Assembly: GCA_028275425.1 (NCBI GenBank)
Contig: JAPWUT010000002.1
Span: forward strand, 1 to 25,916
Direction: 5' to 3'
DNA: 25,916 nucleotides
From: Anaerolineae bacterium
Lineage (GTDB): Bacteria > Chloroflexota > Anaerolineae > SpSt-600
A program made the position numbers and the translations under genes. Positions 1-8,781 of the stretch are shown one piece after another; positions within the stretch are counted from its first letter, which is position 1; every line of letters starts with the position of its first letter. Below the pieces are notes generated by a model, which was not told the origin of the DNA, did no database searches, and saw nothing but the letters and a program-made list of their open reading frames with translations.

Positions 1-661
1 AAATGGCCGCAAGTTTTATTCCCTTGCGCTTCTCGGTAAGCCATAAGGTTACATAAAGTAGCGGCCTCGGGATAAATGGTGGGCTGTTGGAAAACCATAG
101 GTCAAAAGCCGAGGCAAAGGGGGCTATCGCCACTACAGCCTTAACTTCGGGGTTGCGGGCAGCGCTCATTATGGCACTGGCCGCCCCCAAGGAGTAACCC
201 ATCAGAGCTATGGATTTGTACCCTCTACTTTTGAGGAACTGCACTGCAGCGTCCAAGTCCTCGCTTTCTTTCAGGCCGTAAGTATGGCCGTTTGAGGTGC
301 GGTCGCTGAAGCCGTGGTTCCGGTAGCTGAAAAGCAATAAGCCAAAGCCCGCTTTTTGAAAGAGGGGGACAAGAGGCAAGCCTTCCCTCAGGTCCCTTCC
401 GGAGCCATGGGCATAAATTATGACCGGCCCGTTGGGCTTTGGTGGGGGGAAAAGCCAGCCCCTTAGGGTAATGCCATCGGAGGAAGGGAAAGCTACCTTC
501 TCAAACGGGCTATCACTGGACGGAGTTAATAGGTCTTTCGGGAAAGCCGGGGCCCCGGTCATCCAAGATTCTACGACGATGGAGACCAAGATGAAAAGGG
601 AGAAGGTCCCAAATAGGCTCCCGCTAAGCGATAAAAGTATTTTCCAAGCGAGGTCTTCCAT
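1..661 (-). CDS. alpha/beta hydrolase, partial (C-terminus beyond left edge)
   Basis: Open frame from ATG at 661 to the window edge, 220 codons with no stop, so the 3' end is missing. Residues ~8-30 form one hydrophobic N-terminal segment, suggesting a membrane anchor with the enzyme domain outside the cytoplasm. The body is a typical alpha/beta hydrolase: an HGSG oxyanion-hole strand at residues 85-88, then SYRNHGFSD, then the nucleophile elbow GYSLGA at 155-160 with Ser157. The Asp and His of the triad would lie in the missing part. The sequence resembles the BEM46/YqkD-like group of membrane-anchored serine hydrolases; the substrate cannot be told. A GGGGGG Shine-Dalgarno precedes the ATG. 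The gene has its own promoter (687-715), downstream of the glycosyltransferase gene. Confidence 0.85.
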   Translation of the reverse strand, partial: MEDLAWKILLSLSGSLFGTFSLFILVSIVVESWMTGAPAFPKDLLTPSSDSPFEKVAFPSSDGITLRGWLFPPPKPNGPVIIYAHGSGRDLREGLPLVPLFQKAGFGLLLFSYRNHGFSDRTSNGHTYGLKESEDLDAAVQFLKSRGYKSIALMGYSLGAASAIMSAARNPEVKAVVAIAPFASAFDLWFSNSPPFIPRPLLYVTLWLTEKRKGIKLAAI

Positions 662-686
662 TTTCCCCCCTGAGAAAAGATATCCC

Positions 687-715
687 ATTATACCCTGCCG
701 GACCTTAAAAAGCAA
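687..715 (-). promoter_or_regulatory. sigma70-type promoter of the hydrolase gene
   Basis: On the minus strand, TTGCTT (710-715) and a perfect TATAAT (687-692) are separated by exactly 17 bases. The start codon lies about 20 bases downstream of the expected transcription start. The site is just outside the duplicated segment that begins at 720, so the second copy of that segment lacks this promoter. Confidence 0.7.
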
Positions 716-719
716 CTTT

Positions 720-1160
720 GCGAGGCGCGTCTCAGTAGCTTGTCCCAGTGCTGCGTTTCCTAAGCCTGACGGCCTATGGCTTAAAGCCCGGAAAGCCTTT
801 CTTTACCCATAAAACCGCTTCTTCCCCCTTGCGCGGAGCGAGCGGTTCGCGGTAAAGGAGCCAGCGCAAAAGGCCAAGCCCCCTCAGACCCATCACCCTG
901 CACTCTTCCCTTACGGTAAAATGCCTCCCGAAATAGCTTTCACCAGGCGGGGAGGCCTTTTCCACAGGGACTATAAAAGCTTCGGCTTCAAGGGGAGGTT
1001 GGCTTTGTTCTTGAACTCTAAGGCCAGAGAAGCCCCGCAGGTACCATTCAAGTTCTGGGATGTTTCCAACCAGAGCTAAATTGAGGGTAGATGGGTCGCC
1101 AGTCCTGTAGCTGGAAAGCTTGCGGAGGGAATCCACGGCTTCTTTTACCTCAAGGGAGGT
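720..1160. repeat. 441 bp direct repeat, left copy (pairs with 25476-25916)
   Basis: Direct comparison gives 441 aligned bases with 5 substitutions and no gap against 25476-25916. The copy contains the last ~128 codons of the glycosyltransferase gene plus about 54 bases downstream. At the left boundary, base 719 no longer matches its counterpart. The right boundary is unknown because the other copy is cut by the window end. Confidence 0.95.
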
Positions 1161-2411
1161 AATGCGGCATAGGGGCAAGTGCTCTTCAACGTAGGGGGAG
1201 AAGTTGAGGCCACGGGCCAGCTTGATTTCACCCAAAGAGAAAGCGGTAAGCAGGAGCAGGATTGCAACCCGGTACGAAGCCTTGGGGCCGCGCATTAAGG
1301 AGAGGACAACTAAGGCGCTAACAATGCCTACGCCCGCCCCCAAAAATGCCAAGAGGTAGGGAAAAGCCCCCCACAAGGTGTAAGCTGAAATCCCCAAGAA
1401 CCCCCACACGCCAAGGCATAAGCTTAGGCCAAAAGCGATGAGCTCTTCAGCGCTGAACTTCTCACCGGCTAAATGACGGAACAGGTTGCATAAGCCGAGG
1501 GAACTCAGGATGGTCAATGGGAGCAGTATGGGCAAAAAGCCGGCAGGCCCTTCAATGCCCCCGAAGATTGCCACTGCCAGGCCGAATCCGGCCAAAGCCC
1601 AGAGGTAAAGCCCTTCTTTCCCTCCCCAGAAAGCGGCCAGAATAAGCAGAGGCTCATACAGTAAAAAGTTTACGAGCGGTTTGAGGGAAAAGTGGCCACC
1701 AAAAAGGCTTGAGAGCCAAAGGGCAAAGGAATCGGCGGCGAGGCCGAGGCCGGGAGGGTAGAAGAAGAGCAAAGTAGAGGTGAGCAGGAAGCTTGCCCCC
1801 AGAGCTGGCCAGAAGCCAGCGTTTCCCCGGGCCAAAGGCTTAATTTTCTCCCGGAAAAGAAGGGCCAGGATTAAACCTTCGCCGGCTATCGTCCAGAACG
1901 AAAGGCCTGAGGCCATCCCAAGCCCCAGCACGCAGGCTGCAACGTAAAGCCAGGGCAAGCTTTCGCTTTCCCGATACCACAAAATTGCCCCTATTGCCAC
2001 CAGAGCAGCCAATGCCCCTATGGCCTCGCCATCGGCAAAGGAGGAGGAGAAAATCCAGAGCGGGGAAAGAGCCGAAATGGCCGCTGCTACCAAAGCCTTA
2101 TCCTTGCCCAAAACTCGCCGCAGGGGGAAGAAGGCTAAGGGGATAAGGCCTCCGGCCAATGCGGCCGGCAGCCTTGCGGTTACATCGCCAGCCCCGAACA
2201 AGAGGAAAGCCAGGGCTTGCAAGCCGAGAGGCACTGGGCCCATGGGCCACGAAGGCTCAGGTACTTGCCCCTGGACAAAACGCCAGGCAGCCAAAGCCCT
2301 CAGGGCCTCCTCCTGACCCAGAAGGCGGCTGGAGGCGGTGCCTATCCGCAAAGCTAAAGCTACCAAGGTCAGGAAAATATAGGCTAAAAGCTCAAGGGCA
2401 AAGCTGCTCAA
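774..2411 (-). CDS. multi-span membrane glycosyltransferase, GT39/PMT-like
   Basis: About 545 residues with roughly ten or more hydrophobic segments and a soluble C-terminal domain of ~130 residues. The N-terminal layout is a first membrane helix, an acidic motif (LGQEEALRA) in the first outside loop, then GPVPLGLQALAFLLFGAGDVTARLPAALAGG. It matches the dolichol/polyprenyl-phosphate-sugar mannosyltransferase superfamily (PMT, ArnT, GT39), which moves sugars from lipid carriers to acceptors outside the membrane. The acceptor is unknown. The start chosen is TTG at 2411, with AAAGGGG 8 bases upstream, overlapping the end of the upstream rRNA methyltransferase gene by 20 bases. GTG at 2420 is possible but too close to that SD, and the longer frame to 2540 would need a large overlap. 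Its 3' end is duplicated at the right edge. Confidence 0.85.
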   Translation of the reverse strand: MSSFALELLAYIFLTLVALALRIGTASSRLLGQEEALRALAAWRFVQGQVPEPSWPMGPVPLGLQALAFLLFGAGDVTARLPAALAGGLIPLAFFPLRRVLGKDKALVAAAISALSPLWIFSSSFADGEAIGALAALVAIGAILWYRESESLPWLYVAACVLGLGMASGLSFWTIAGEGLILALLFREKIKPLARGNAGFWPALGASFLLTSTLLFFYPPGLGLAADSFALWLSSLFGGHFSLKPLVNFLLYEPLLILAAFWGGKEGLYLWALAGFGLAVAIFGGIEGPAGFLPILLPLTILSSLGLCNLFRHLAGEKFSAEELIAFGLSLCLGVWGFLGISAYTLWGAFPYLLAFLGAGVGIVSALVVLSLMRGPKASYRVAILLLLTAFSLGEIKLARGLNFSPYVEEHLPLCRITSLEVKEAVDSLRKLSSYRTGDPSTLNLALVGNIPELEWYLRGFSGLRVQEQSQPPLEAEAFIVPVEKASPPGESYFGRHFTVREECRVMGLRGLGLLRWLLYREPLAPRKGEEAVLWVKKGFPGFKP

Positions 2412-3213
2412 TTTTAGCACCCCTTTGCAGGATTTGCCCTTTCTCCACGCAACCCTCAATAGCCTTCGCCAAATCCAATTGACGTGCTTCAACCCCGCGG
2501 GCCCAGTAAGCGAAGAATTCCACGTTCCCTTCCGGCCCAAGAAGCGGCGAAACAGTCAAGCCCAGAGTAGAAAGGCCAAGGCCTTGGGCAAAATCTACAA
2601 GGCTTTCCAGAACTTCCCTGTGGACCTGCGGGTCCCGCACCACGCCTTTCTTGCCCACCTTCTCGCGGCCGGCCTCAAACTGAGGCTTTATAAGCGCCAC
2701 AACCTCTGCCTTGGGCTTAAGGAGGTTGAGAACGGGCGGAAGGACAAGCCTCAGGGAAATGAAGGACACATCTATAGTGGCCAGGTCTACAAGCTCGGGG
2801 AGGGAAGTGAGGTAACGGATGTTGGTCCGTTCCAAAATCACAACTCTGGGGTCCTGGCGGAGTTTCCAGGCCAACTGGCCATAACCTACGTCTACAGCGT
2901 AAACCTTAGAAGCGCCGTGCTGAAGGAGGCAATCGGTAAAGCCGCCCGTTGAGGCTCCAACGTCAATTGCCACCTTGCCCGAGGGGTCAACTCCGAAGGT
3001 TTTGAGGGCGAACTCCAGCTTCAATCCCCCACGGCTGACGTAAGGTAGGCCCTCTTTAACCTCAATGTTCGCTTCAGGGTGAACGAAGGCTCCTGGCTTA
3101 GAGACCGTTTTCCCTTCCACCAAGACCTTCCCGGCCAAAATTAAGGCCTGGGCCTTCTCACGGCTTTCAGTCAAGCCCTTTTCTACCAGAAGGACGTCCA
3201 ACCTCCTCTTCAT
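2392..3213 (-). CDS. tlyA: TlyA-family rRNA 2'-O-methyltransferase
   Basis: 273 residues, usual length for the family. The N-terminal ~60 residues are an S4 RNA-binding domain (RLDVLLVEKGLTESREKAQALILAGKVLVEG). The rest is an FtsJ-like SAM methyltransferase with motif I VAIDVGASTGGFTD and then YAVDVGYGQL. Family members methylate 16S and 23S rRNA ribose; some were first called hemolysins. The ATG overlaps the upstream methyltransferase stop by 4 bases (ATGA), which suggests translational coupling, and the 3' end overlaps the glycosyltransferase start. It is part of the operon from dprA to the glycosyltransferase. Confidence 0.93.
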   Translation of the reverse strand: MKRRLDVLLVEKGLTESREKAQALILAGKVLVEGKTVSKPGAFVHPEANIEVKEGLPYVSRGGLKLEFALKTFGVDPSGKVAIDVGASTGGFTDCLLQHGASKVYAVDVGYGQLAWKLRQDPRVVILERTNIRYLTSLPELVDLATIDVSFISLRLVLPPVLNLLKPKAEVVALIKPQFEAGREKVGKKGVVRDPQVHREVLESLVDFAQGLGLSTLGLTVSPLLGPEGNVEFFAYWARGVEARQLDLAKAIEGCVEKGQILQRGAKIEQLCP

Positions 3214-3983
3214 CTTGGCTTCTCCGCCACTATTACCAACGCTCCGCCTTCGCTAACTGAGCCTTTAATTAGAGGCAGAAGAGCTGCCAGGAAGGCCCGC
3301 AGGATTACATGCCTAAGCGAGGTATGGTAAAGGAGGAAAAGGGTCGGGAAGAGGGCGTTGCCCCAGAAGAAGGAATGGGCCCAGAAAGCTGCTGCCTTCG
3401 GCGGGAGGATGTAACGGAAACGGGAGAGCCTCATGCCTGCCTTACTTAGCATCGCACTCCAGTAGGATGGGGGGTAAAAATGGCGCATGCTCAGGATACC
3501 GTTTATGACGGAAGCGAGGCCTCGCCTTAAGAAGGAGAGCCAGGGGGAAGCCTGGGCTTCTGGAGCCAAGAGGTAGCGCTCAAGGTAATGGCTTGGGACG
3601 CTGAACAGGAATTTGCCCCCAGGTTTTAGGACTCTACCCACCTCCTTTATGGCTAATTCCACTCTGGGGATGTGCTCAAGGACACAGGCGCTGAAAACCG
3701 TCCCAAAGTAATTGTCCCTGAAGGGCAAGGAGCAAGCATCGGCTTGGAGGACAAACCGGTAAACGTGGGCGGAGAGCGCTCTCTTTAACCTCCCCTTGTT
3801 GATGTCAAGCCCCAGGTCCAAAGGGGTATGGAAAAGGGTGCGGGTGAACTTCCCATCGCCGCAGCCCAAGTCCAGGACTGGCGGGGTTATCTCCTCTTCC
3901 CGGAAGGCTTGGTATTCCCAAATTTTCCAGAGGGCATTGTCGGGGGGTGCCGATGTAAGCAGCTTTTCCAAGGCCTTTTCCAA
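3210..3983 (-). CDS. class I SAM-dependent methyltransferase
   Basis: About 257 residues. Motif I VLDLGCGDGKF is at ~36-46. It is followed by LGLDINKGRLKRA and LQADACSLPFRDNYFGTVFSACVLEHI, then GRVLKPGGKFLFSVPS: the standard Methyltransf_11 pattern. The C-terminal part is hydrophobic and may lie on a membrane; the substrate is unknown, though a lipid or polyprenyl compound is conceivable. The start chosen is TTG at 3983, because AGGAGG lies 6 bases before it, immediately after the topA stop. The ATG at 4037 lies inside topA and has no SD. The stop overlaps the tlyA ATG by 4 bases. Confidence 0.85.
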   Translation of the reverse strand: MEKALEKLLTSAPPDNALWKIWEYQAFREEEITPPVLDLGCGDGKFTRTLFHTPLDLGLDINKGRLKRALSAHVYRFVLQADACSLPFRDNYFGTVFSACVLEHIPRVELAIKEVGRVLKPGGKFLFSVPSHYLERYLLAPEAQASPWLSFLRRGLASVINGILSMRHFYPPSYWSAMLSKAGMRLSRFRYILPPKAAAFWAHSFFWGNALFPTLFLLYHTSLRHVILRAFLAALLPLIKGSVSEGGALVIVAEKPR

Positions 3984-3997
3984 GGCCTGCCTCCTGG

Positions 3998-6277
3998 CTA
4001 CATTGGCTCCTCTTCCAAGGTCAAAGTTTCGCCGCAATTGAGGCAGCGCGCTTCATTCTTGCCCGATTCTACCATTAGGCCGCCGCAGGAAGGGCAAGGG
4101 GTTGAAACCGGCCTCTTCCAAGTGGAGAAGCTGCACGCTGGGTAATTCACGCAACTATAGAAAGTGCGCCCTTTCCGACTCTTGCGCTCCACTATGTCCC
4201 CTCCGCACAGCGGACATAAGGCGCCGGTCTTTACCAAGTAAGGTTTGGTATTGCGGCAAGCAGGGTAGTTGGAACAAGCCAGGAATTTCCCGAACCGCCC
4301 CCATTTTACAATCATAGGGCTACCGCAAAGCTCGCAGGTAAGCCCTGTCTCCTCTACCGGAAGCTCAACTTTCTCAATGACCTCCTCGGCACGAGCTACC
4401 TCTTGGGCAAAGGGGCCGTAGAATTCCCGGAGCATCTTCACCCAATCCTTCTCCCCACGAGCTATCCGGTCCAAGTCCTCCTCCATCTCAGCCGTGAACC
4501 CAACGTTTATGAGGTCGGGAAAATGCTGGGTGAGTAAATCGCTCACGATGAAACCGATGTCAGTGGGGACTAAGCGTTTCCCCTCCCGTTTGACATAACC
4601 TCTGGCGTAGAGTGTGGAGATGATGGGGGCATAGGTTGAGGGTCGCCCTATGCCGTATTCTTCCAGAGTCCGGACCAAGGAGGCTTCGGTGTAGCGGGGC
4701 GGAGGTTGAGTGAAATGCTGCTCGGGCAGGAGTTTCACCAAATCCAGAGGTTCATCGGGTTCAAGGGGTGGGATGGGCATGGCTTCCTCTTCTTCGGAAA
4801 CGGCCTCGTCCTCTTTGGCTTCTTGATAGATTACCAGGAAGCCGGGGAAGCGTAGTGAGGAGCCTGCAGCCCTGAAGAGGTAGCGGCTATCGGCCAAGAT
4901 GTCAACCGAAATGGTATCGTATACAGCGGGGACCATCTGGCTGGCCAGGAACCGGCGCCAGATGAGTTCGTAGAGCTTGAGTTGGTCTTTGTTGAGGTAG
5001 GGGGCAACGGATTCGGGGGTTCGGTAGACGCTTGTGGGGCGGATAGCTTCGTGGGCTTCTTGCGCGACTTTGGCGCTGGTCTTGTACTCAGGAGGCTTCG
5101 GAGGAAGAAGCTCTTGGCCAAACCTCTCGGCTATGAAGCGGCGGGCTTCCTTCTGGGCTTCCTCGGCTACGTGGACGCTATCAGTGCGCATGTAGGTTAT
5201 GAGGCCAACGGGCCCTTCTTCCCCCAAGGGTATGCCTTCATAGAGTTGCTGGGCTATAAGCATGGTCTTTTTGGCCGTAAACCCAAGCTGCTTTGATGCT
5301 TCCTGCTGAAGGGTGCTGGTGATGAAAGGAGGAGCCGGGTTCTTCTTCCTCGTCCCCCTTTTGACCCCTTGGACTACGTAGGAGGCTTTCTCCAGTTCGG
5401 CCAGGATTGGCTCTACATCCTCTCGGCTCTTGAGGTCCACTTCTTTGCCGTCAATGCTTACCAGTTTGGCCAGGAAGGAAGGGTGCTCAGGGGTGCGCTT
5501 GGCAAGTTCGGCCTTTATTGACCAATATTCCTGCGGGACGAAGTTCTGTATTTCCCGCTCTCTTTCCACGATTAGGCGCAGGGCAACGGATTGAACCCTT
5601 CCAGCGGAAGTGCGGTTGCGGACTTTGCGCCAAAGGAGTGGGCTTAGCATGTAGCCCACAAGCCGGTCCAGAATGCGGCGGGCTTGCTGAGCATTCACAA
5701 GGTTCAGGTCAATGCTTCTGGGGTGAGCGAAGGCTTCCTCTATAGCTGGCTTTGTGATTTCGTGGAAGACTACCCTCTTGGCCTTATTGCGGGGTATCTT
5801 GGCCACTTCCATGATGTGCCAGGCGATGGCTTCCCCTTCCCGGTCGGGGTCGGTAGCCAGGTAAACTTCAGAGGCGCCGCGGGCTGCTTCCTGCAGCTCT
5901 TTTACTACCTCACGCTTTTCCTTCGGGACCACGTAGTAAGGCTTGAAATCGTTGGAGACATCAACGCTGAGGCTTGAGCGGAGCAGGTCCCTCACGTGGC
6001 CTATGGAAGCTTTGACCAAGTAGCCCTTGCCCAAGAATTTGCCCACGGTGCGGGCTTTGGCCGGCGATTCCACAATCACAAGCTTATATTCATCTTTGGG
6101 CGGATCAGGTAGCTGGTCGTGGGCGGGGGTCCTGCCCATCTTAATCAAAGTTGAGCCGCAAACAGGGCAGCGGCCACGGGTAGCAGGCCTATTCCCAGGA
6201 AGGTATATGGGTTCGGGGTTTTCCATTGGCCTGCGTTCCTTGCACTTAACACAGTAGGCTATGATGTCTTCTCCCAT
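3998..6277 (-). CDS. topA: DNA topoisomerase I with N-terminal zinc-ribbon extension
   Basis: 759 residues. Residues 1-50 form an extra domain with Cys9, Cys12, Cys37 and Cys40 (AYCVKCKERRPM, RPATRGRCPVCG), like the small DUF5679 zinc ribbons. The type IA topoisomerase starts at ~64: TOPRIM with VIVESPAKA and ATDPDREGEA, core SAGRVQSVALR, and catalytic Tyr362 in GLITYMRTDS. The C-terminus has three Cys4 zinc fingers. The enzyme relaxes negative supercoils by single-strand passage. An ATG with GGAGG just upstream fixes the start so that the zinc ribbon is included. The gene follows manC by 13 bases; the dprA-topA neighbourhood is common in bacteria, here with manC inserted. Confidence 0.96.
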   Translation of the reverse strand: MGEDIIAYCVKCKERRPMENPEPIYLPGNRPATRGRCPVCGSTLIKMGRTPAHDQLPDPPKDEYKLVIVESPAKARTVGKFLGKGYLVKASIGHVRDLLRSSLSVDVSNDFKPYYVVPKEKREVVKELQEAARGASEVYLATDPDREGEAIAWHIMEVAKIPRNKAKRVVFHEITKPAIEEAFAHPRSIDLNLVNAQQARRILDRLVGYMLSPLLWRKVRNRTSAGRVQSVALRLIVEREREIQNFVPQEYWSIKAELAKRTPEHPSFLAKLVSIDGKEVDLKSREDVEPILAELEKASYVVQGVKRGTRKKNPAPPFITSTLQQEASKQLGFTAKKTMLIAQQLYEGIPLGEEGPVGLITYMRTDSVHVAEEAQKEARRFIAERFGQELLPPKPPEYKTSAKVAQEAHEAIRPTSVYRTPESVAPYLNKDQLKLYELIWRRFLASQMVPAVYDTISVDILADSRYLFRAAGSSLRFPGFLVIYQEAKEDEAVSEEEEAMPIPPLEPDEPLDLVKLLPEQHFTQPPPRYTEASLVRTLEEYGIGRPSTYAPIISTLYARGYVKREGKRLVPTDIGFIVSDLLTQHFPDLINVGFTAEMEEDLDRIARGEKDWVKMLREFYGPFAQEVARAEEVIEKVELPVEETGLTCELCGSPMIVKWGRFGKFLACSNYPACRNTKPYLVKTGALCPLCGGDIVERKSRKGRTFYSCVNYPACSFSTWKRPVSTPCPSCGGLMVESGKNEARCLNCGETLTLEEEPM

Positions 6278-6290
6278 TTCCTCCGTCCTT

Positions 6291-7361
6291 TCAAAGGTAT
6301 TCTTCCATGTTCTTGTCCTTAAGCATCTCCACCAGCTTTTTCACATCCTGGGCTCTGCTTTTAGGGCAGACCAGGATTATGTCGTCGGTCTCCACCACAA
6401 TCATGTCCTTGAGGCCGACGGTAGCGATTAGGCGTTTTGTGCCGTAAAGTAGGGAGCCAGTCGTGTCAAGGCCGATGTGCTCCCCTCCCACTATTACGTT
6501 GTTTGCTTCGTCCTTAGGCAGGATATCAGCCAGCGTAGCCCAGTTTCCGACATCGCTCCAGCCCATGTCCACGGGTATGACCATGACTTGGGAGGATTTT
6601 TCCATTATCCCCTGGTCTATGGACTCGCTTTCCACTTCTTGCCAGATTTCTTCCAAGACTTTCCCCTCTTCCTCGGTTCCTATGGCTTCATCCATGCGCA
6701 TAAGCTGGGAGTAAAGTCTGGGCATGTGCTGGCGGAACTCTTCCATTATCGTGGAAAGCTTCCAGACGAAGATTCCGCTGTTCCAGTAGTAGCAGCCTTG
6801 CTCTAAGTAGGAGCAGGCGGTTTCAAAATTGGGCTTCTCGGTAAATTCTTCGGCTTTGTAGACTGGGAAGCCGCCCACTTCTTTCCAAAGCTGGCCTTGG
6901 CGGATGTAGCCGTAGCCTGTTTCGGGTTGGGTAGGCTTCACCCCCAAGGTCACCAAGTAGCCTTCCTTAGCGACCTCGGCCGCCGCCAACAGGGCTCTCC
7001 GGAACTCCTCAGGCTTCTCTATGACGTGGTCGGCATGGAGCGAGGCCATAACCGCTTCCGGATCCAAGCGCTTCATGTAAAGGACCGAAAGCCCAATGCA
7101 TGGGGCTGTTCCTTTCCCCTCCGGCTCGGTGATTATGTTCCGGGCAGGGAGTGAAGGAAGCTGGGCCTTTACGGTGGGGGCATAGGTTCTGTTGGTAACC
7201 ACGAAAATCCTTTCCGGTTCCAGGATTGGCCTTATGCGCATGAAAGTCTCCTGGAGCATAGTGTTCTTGGCTACGATGTCCAATAGCTGCTTCGGCCTAT
7301 ACTTTCGGCTTTTCGGCCACAACCTTGTTCCCGTTCCTCCGGCAAGTATTAGCGCAAGCAT
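6291..7361 (-). CDS. manC: mannose-1-phosphate guanylyltransferase (GDP-mannose pyrophosphorylase)
   Basis: 356 residues, a single nucleotidyltransferase domain without the C-terminal isomerase domain of bifunctional enzymes. The signature LALILAGGTGTRLWPKSRKYRPKQLL is at the N-terminus. It is followed by MASLHADHVI, the TGYGYI loop, FTEKP, WNSGIFVWK and the C-terminal DMGWSDVGNW: all characteristic of GDP-mannose pyrophosphorylases. It makes GDP-mannose from mannose-1-phosphate and GTP, the donor for mannosylated glycans and lipid-linked mannose. That fits the GT39/PMT-like genes in the same operon and in the divergent one. ATG at 7361 has GGGGAGG upstream, and the dprA stop is 11 bases away. 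Confidence 0.95.
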   Translation of the reverse strand: MLALILAGGTGTRLWPKSRKYRPKQLLDIVAKNTMLQETFMRIRPILEPERIFVVTNRTYAPTVKAQLPSLPARNIITEPEGKGTAPCIGLSVLYMKRLDPEAVMASLHADHVIEKPEEFRRALLAAAEVAKEGYLVTLGVKPTQPETGYGYIRQGQLWKEVGGFPVYKAEEFTEKPNFETACSYLEQGCYYWNSGIFVWKLSTIMEEFRQHMPRLYSQLMRMDEAIGTEEEGKVLEEIWQEVESESIDQGIMEKSSQVMVIPVDMGWSDVGNWATLADILPKDEANNVIVGGEHIGLDTTGSLLYGTKRLIATVGLKDMIVVETDDIILVCPKSRAQDVKKLVEMLKDKNMEEYL

Positions 7362-7372
7362 AGCCTCCCCTC

Positions 7373-8482
7373 CTAATCCACGAAATATTCCGCCCTGCTT
7401 TCCCTGGCCAAAACGTAATGCATCCCCCCTACCTGGCGCACCAGCCCCTTTATCTCCATAATGGCAAGAGCGCTGGAGACTTCGGACATCGGTAAGCCGG
7501 TCGCTCTCTTGATTTCATCTATGTGGGTGGGCTCGGAAGAGAGGTGGGAGAGGATTAAGCTTTCGGTATCGGTAGCAGGGACGGCCGCTTTCACTTCTTC
7601 CCTGGCCTTCACCAAGGTTATATTGAGCTCCTCAAGGATATCTTCAGCCGAGAGGACAAGCTTTGCGCCTTGCTGGATGAGGCGGTTTGTCCCCCGGCAG
7701 GTCTTGTAGAAGATGCTTCCTGGCACGGCGAAGACCTCGCGGTTCTGTTCCAGGGCAAATTCGGCGGTGATTAGGGCGCCGCTTGTTTCCCCCGCCTCCA
7801 CGACCAAAACGCCTTTGGCCAATCCGCTTATGATGCGGTTGCGAGGGGGGAAGTTTGTAGCCTCGGGCGGTGTCCCGAGGGGGTATTCGCTTATAAGAGC
7901 TCCGTTTTCGGTGATGGCTTGGGCGAGGGATTTATGCTCCGGGGGGTAAATTATATCAAGCCCTGAACCTAAGACGGCAATTGTCCTCCCTCCGGCTTCC
8001 AGCGCAACTTGGTGGGCGAGGCCGTCTATCCCCTTAGCCAGCCCGCTTACGATAGTCACTCCGCTTTGGGCCAATGGCTCCACGAGGAAGCGTGTGGCCT
8101 CTTTCCCGTAGACGCTTGGCCTTCTGGTTCCGACCACGGCTATTGCCCATTCATCTTGGGGCTTAAGGGTTCCCTTAACGAAGAGCAGGAAAGGCGGGTT
8201 CTCCACGTGGCGCAAATTGTAGGGGTAATCCTCGTCCTTCCAGCTCACAAGGCAGACCCCAGCCTTTTGTAGCTTTTCCATTTCCAAGTCCAAGGACACG
8301 CGTTTACGCACGGCCAGGAGGTTTTCAATTGAGCGGCGGTCCAGCCCAGCCCGGGCGAGCTCTTCAGGCCGGGCCTCCCATGCTTCCCTGGCACTTCCGA
8401 AGTATTCCAAGAGGTTTCTGAACCGGACCGGCCCTATGCCTTTGACCAAACTGAAACCAAGCCAATACTTAAGCTCTTCCAT
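7373..8482 (-). CDS. dprA: DNA-processing protein DprA
   Basis: 369 residues. An N-terminal helical part (WLGFSLVKGIGPVRFRNLLEYFG, HhH/SAM-like) is followed by the Rossmann-like DprA domain: AVVGTRRPSVYGKEA, VSGLAKGIDGLAH, TIAVLGSGLDIIYPPEH, FPPRNRIISGLA, VVVEAGETSGALITAEFALEQ and FAVPGS. A winged-helix domain closes the protein (LSSEPTHIDEIKRATGLPMSEVSSAL). DprA binds incoming single-stranded DNA and loads RecA during natural transformation. ATG at 8482 has AAAGGAAG upstream; the frame stays open further upstream, but that part lies over the promoter and a repeat. It is the first gene of the long minus operon. Confidence 0.96.
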   Translation of the reverse strand: MEELKYWLGFSLVKGIGPVRFRNLLEYFGSAREAWEARPEELARAGLDRRSIENLLAVRKRVSLDLEMEKLQKAGVCLVSWKDEDYPYNLRHVENPPFLLFVKGTLKPQDEWAIAVVGTRRPSVYGKEATRFLVEPLAQSGVTIVSGLAKGIDGLAHQVALEAGGRTIAVLGSGLDIIYPPEHKSLAQAITENGALISEYPLGTPPEATNFPPRNRIISGLAKGVLVVEAGETSGALITAEFALEQNREVFAVPGSIFYKTCRGTNRLIQQGAKLVLSAEDILEELNITLVKAREEVKAAVPATDTESLILSHLSSEPTHIDEIKRATGLPMSEVSSALAIMEIKGLVRQVGGMHYVLARESRAEYFVD

Positions 8483-8510
8483 GGCTTCCTTTTCTCCGGA
8501 ATTTGGTTTA

Positions 8511-8539
8511 AAGATACACAAAGGGGGTGCTTTTGTCAA
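8511..8539 (-). promoter_or_regulatory. sigma70-type promoter of the dprA-manC-topA operon
   Basis: On the minus strand a perfect TTGACA (8534-8539) and TATCTT (8511-8516) are separated by 17 bases. The expected start of transcription is near 8504, about 22 bases before the dprA ATG. The repeat copy at 8563-8676 lies directly upstream. Confidence 0.75.
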
Positions 8540-8562
8540 GCGCCGACAAATCTTGAGGTCTG

Positions 8563-8676
8563 GAAGGTGTCCCCCACAAAACCAAAAGAGGGGGCGAGCA
8601 GCTGGCCCTTGCAGGCTGGCCAGGAGTGGGACCAAATACGCCGGCGAGCCATCAGCCAACGGGGGTGGGGCAGGTC
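8563..8676 (-). repeat. decayed copy of the ~155 bp intergenic repeat
   Basis: Within the 335 bp divergent gap (8483-8817) this stretch matches the reverse complement of the array at 19635-20036, in the same order. Shared blocks are CCCCACAAAACCAAAA, then GGGGGCGAG, then GAGTGGGACC, then CAGCC(C/A)ACGGGGGTGGG. Spacers between the blocks have similar lengths but different sequence, so this is an older, diverged member. The rest of the gap holds the two promoters and nothing else I recognise. Confidence 0.75.
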
Positions 8677-8781
8677 AATTCCCACCGATGCTTGGAAACT
8701 GCTTAACTTCGCTCACAATGACACACGCGGGCCATTGCGAAAGTGCAAAGTGCCAGAATGGCTTGAAAGCTTTCTCTGTGG

